Part shown: piece after piece, positions 63,411 to 64,000 of the stretch | Position numbering within the stretch: the first letter of the stretch is position 1 | Layout of the letters: each line of letters begins with the position of its first letter | Source: Agapetus fuscipes | Lineage: Eukaryota; Arthropoda; Insecta; Trichoptera; Glossosomatidae | DNA length: 64,000 nt | Direction: 5' to 3' | Assembly: GCA_951799405.1 (NCBI GenBank) | Contig: OX637332.1 | Span: 17,923,001-17,987,000 of the forward strand | Position numbers and translations under genes: made by a program | The notes under the pieces: model-generated | The model's database searches: none | Told to the model about the DNA's origin: nothing | The model's input: only the letters and a program-made list of their open reading frames with translations

Positions 63411-63493
63411 AGAGAAAACACTAAAAAGGTGTGAAATGTTTTACCCACAATTTATCAAATCAGTGAGTCAGCACTTATTCAGTTATACCTTTA
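63411..63493 (+). CDS. Putative internal exon, unknown protein
   Basis: Acceptor TTTTCCTATTTTCTAG ends at 63410; donor TTTAAG/GTGGGT at 63494. In the one open phase it reads EKTLKRCEMFYPQFIKSVSQ, HLFSYTFK. The phase (one base carried over) does not fit directly onto the exon at 61016 as drawn, so an exon is missing or the two are unrelated. Family not recognised. Confidence 0.35.
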
Positions 63494-63579
63494 AGGTGGG
63501 TATTTCATCCTTTGCATTGATCCCAGTATAAAAATGCTATTTAATAAGAGTATTAGGCTTACACAGCCGGCTGGTGATG

Positions 63580-63760
63580 CTGGAGAGATGTTTTCCGGGA
63601 TCTGTTGCCGTGGTCTGTGGGAGCTAGAGCTTCCGGACGTTTTGCCCATGTCTACGATGGGCTTCTTCAGCGTGAAGTGTAATGATGAAGAAGCCCATCA
63701 TCTGTGGAAGCTCCAGCTCCCATAGACCACGGCAACAGATTCCGGAAAACATCTCTCCAG
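63580..63760. repeat. Palindrome with hammerhead-like core
   Basis: CTGGAGAGATGTTTTCCGG at the left pairs with CCGGAAAACATCTCTCCAG at the right; arms are about 55 bp or more. Near the centre the minus strand has CTGAAGA (63664-63670), helix GCCCAT/ATGGGC, then AAAAC where GAAAC is expected. Confidence 0.75.
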
Positions 63761-63863
63761 AAAAATGCTATTTGTTCTTCGTAATAGACTCAACCCTTAA
63801 AATATTTGTGTAAGTTCAATTATTTTTTATAGGTTTTTTTTTCAACTTCCAGTGTCCACTTGA

Positions 63864-63911
63864 TGCTAAAGAATCATCATACTTATCATCAAAGAACTGA
63901 AGTGCTATAAT
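63864..63911 (+). CDS. Putative terminal coding exon, unknown protein
   Basis: Acceptor TTTTTTTTTCAACTTCCAG ends at 63863. In the phase set by the exon ending 63493 it reads CPLDAKESSYLSSKN and stops (TGA). A strong donor-like AAA/GTAAGT sits at 63930, so the transcript may continue into a 3'-UTR intron. Low support. Confidence 0.3.
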
Positions 63912-64000
63912 ACCTTCACATACTACACAAAGTAAGTTGGAAAAATCACTGATTCAAGGATTGGTTTTCATTTGATTATCTTGTGAATTCTATTATTTTC

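Overview
The window is AT-rich animal nuclear DNA, almost certainly from an arthropod and probably an insect. Three things point there: a mitochondrial-type thioredoxin fragment with the WCNPC active site, the repeat types (mariner, hAT, CR1/L2-like LINE, RTE-like LINE, tRNA-derived SINEs), and eukaryotic splice signals with no bacterial gene organisation. Only a few short pieces look like host genes. I could not name the species or order.

Layout. 1-29.7 kb is intergenic or intronic sequence packed with short interspersed repeats. One family of about 250 bp, called R1 here, occurs more than 20 times across the window. This part also holds an RTE-like LINE (8.75-10.66 kb), a 51-bp tandem array (12.2-12.6 kb), a CpG-rich patch (14.35-14.6 kb), foldback elements and a broken thioredoxin fragment (21.1-21.35 kb). 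29.7-42.3 kb is a three-level nest. A CR1/L2-like LINE on the minus strand is split by a DNA transposon (32279-41822, hAT-like, 8-bp target duplication GTCCTCCC). That transposon is itself split by a complete Gypsy-type LTR retrotransposon (34359-41596, 473-bp LTRs that look identical, 4-bp duplication ATAT). The Gypsy gag and pol frames are open. Pol carries an unusual C-terminal extension that reads as a TARG1-like macrodomain followed by a CCCH zinc finger; this is the most notable item in the window.

43.78-44.55 kb is a proline/methionine/arginine-rich coding exon, probably a host gene, whose TAG stop touches a strong splice donor. The presumed intron contains two non-autonomous hAT elements, one of them hit by a LINE. 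50.4-50.8 kb joins a 5S rRNA piece to a SINE. 54.5-54.8 kb is the start of an acidic, piggyBac-like protein with a small 5' intron. 58.5-64 kb contains candidate exons of a second host gene, a mariner-type MITE, a hAT element abutting a decayed mariner, and foldback elements.

How the elements relate. The main SINE shares its 3' tail with the CR1/L2-like LINE, so that LINE probably mobilises it. Another set of SINE copies has the same tRNA head on a different tail. Several foldback elements carry a hammerhead-ribozyme-like core (CTGAAGA, helix, GAAA) of the kind known from Penelope-like elements and retrozymes. All assignments come from reading the sequence; no alignments or searches were run.
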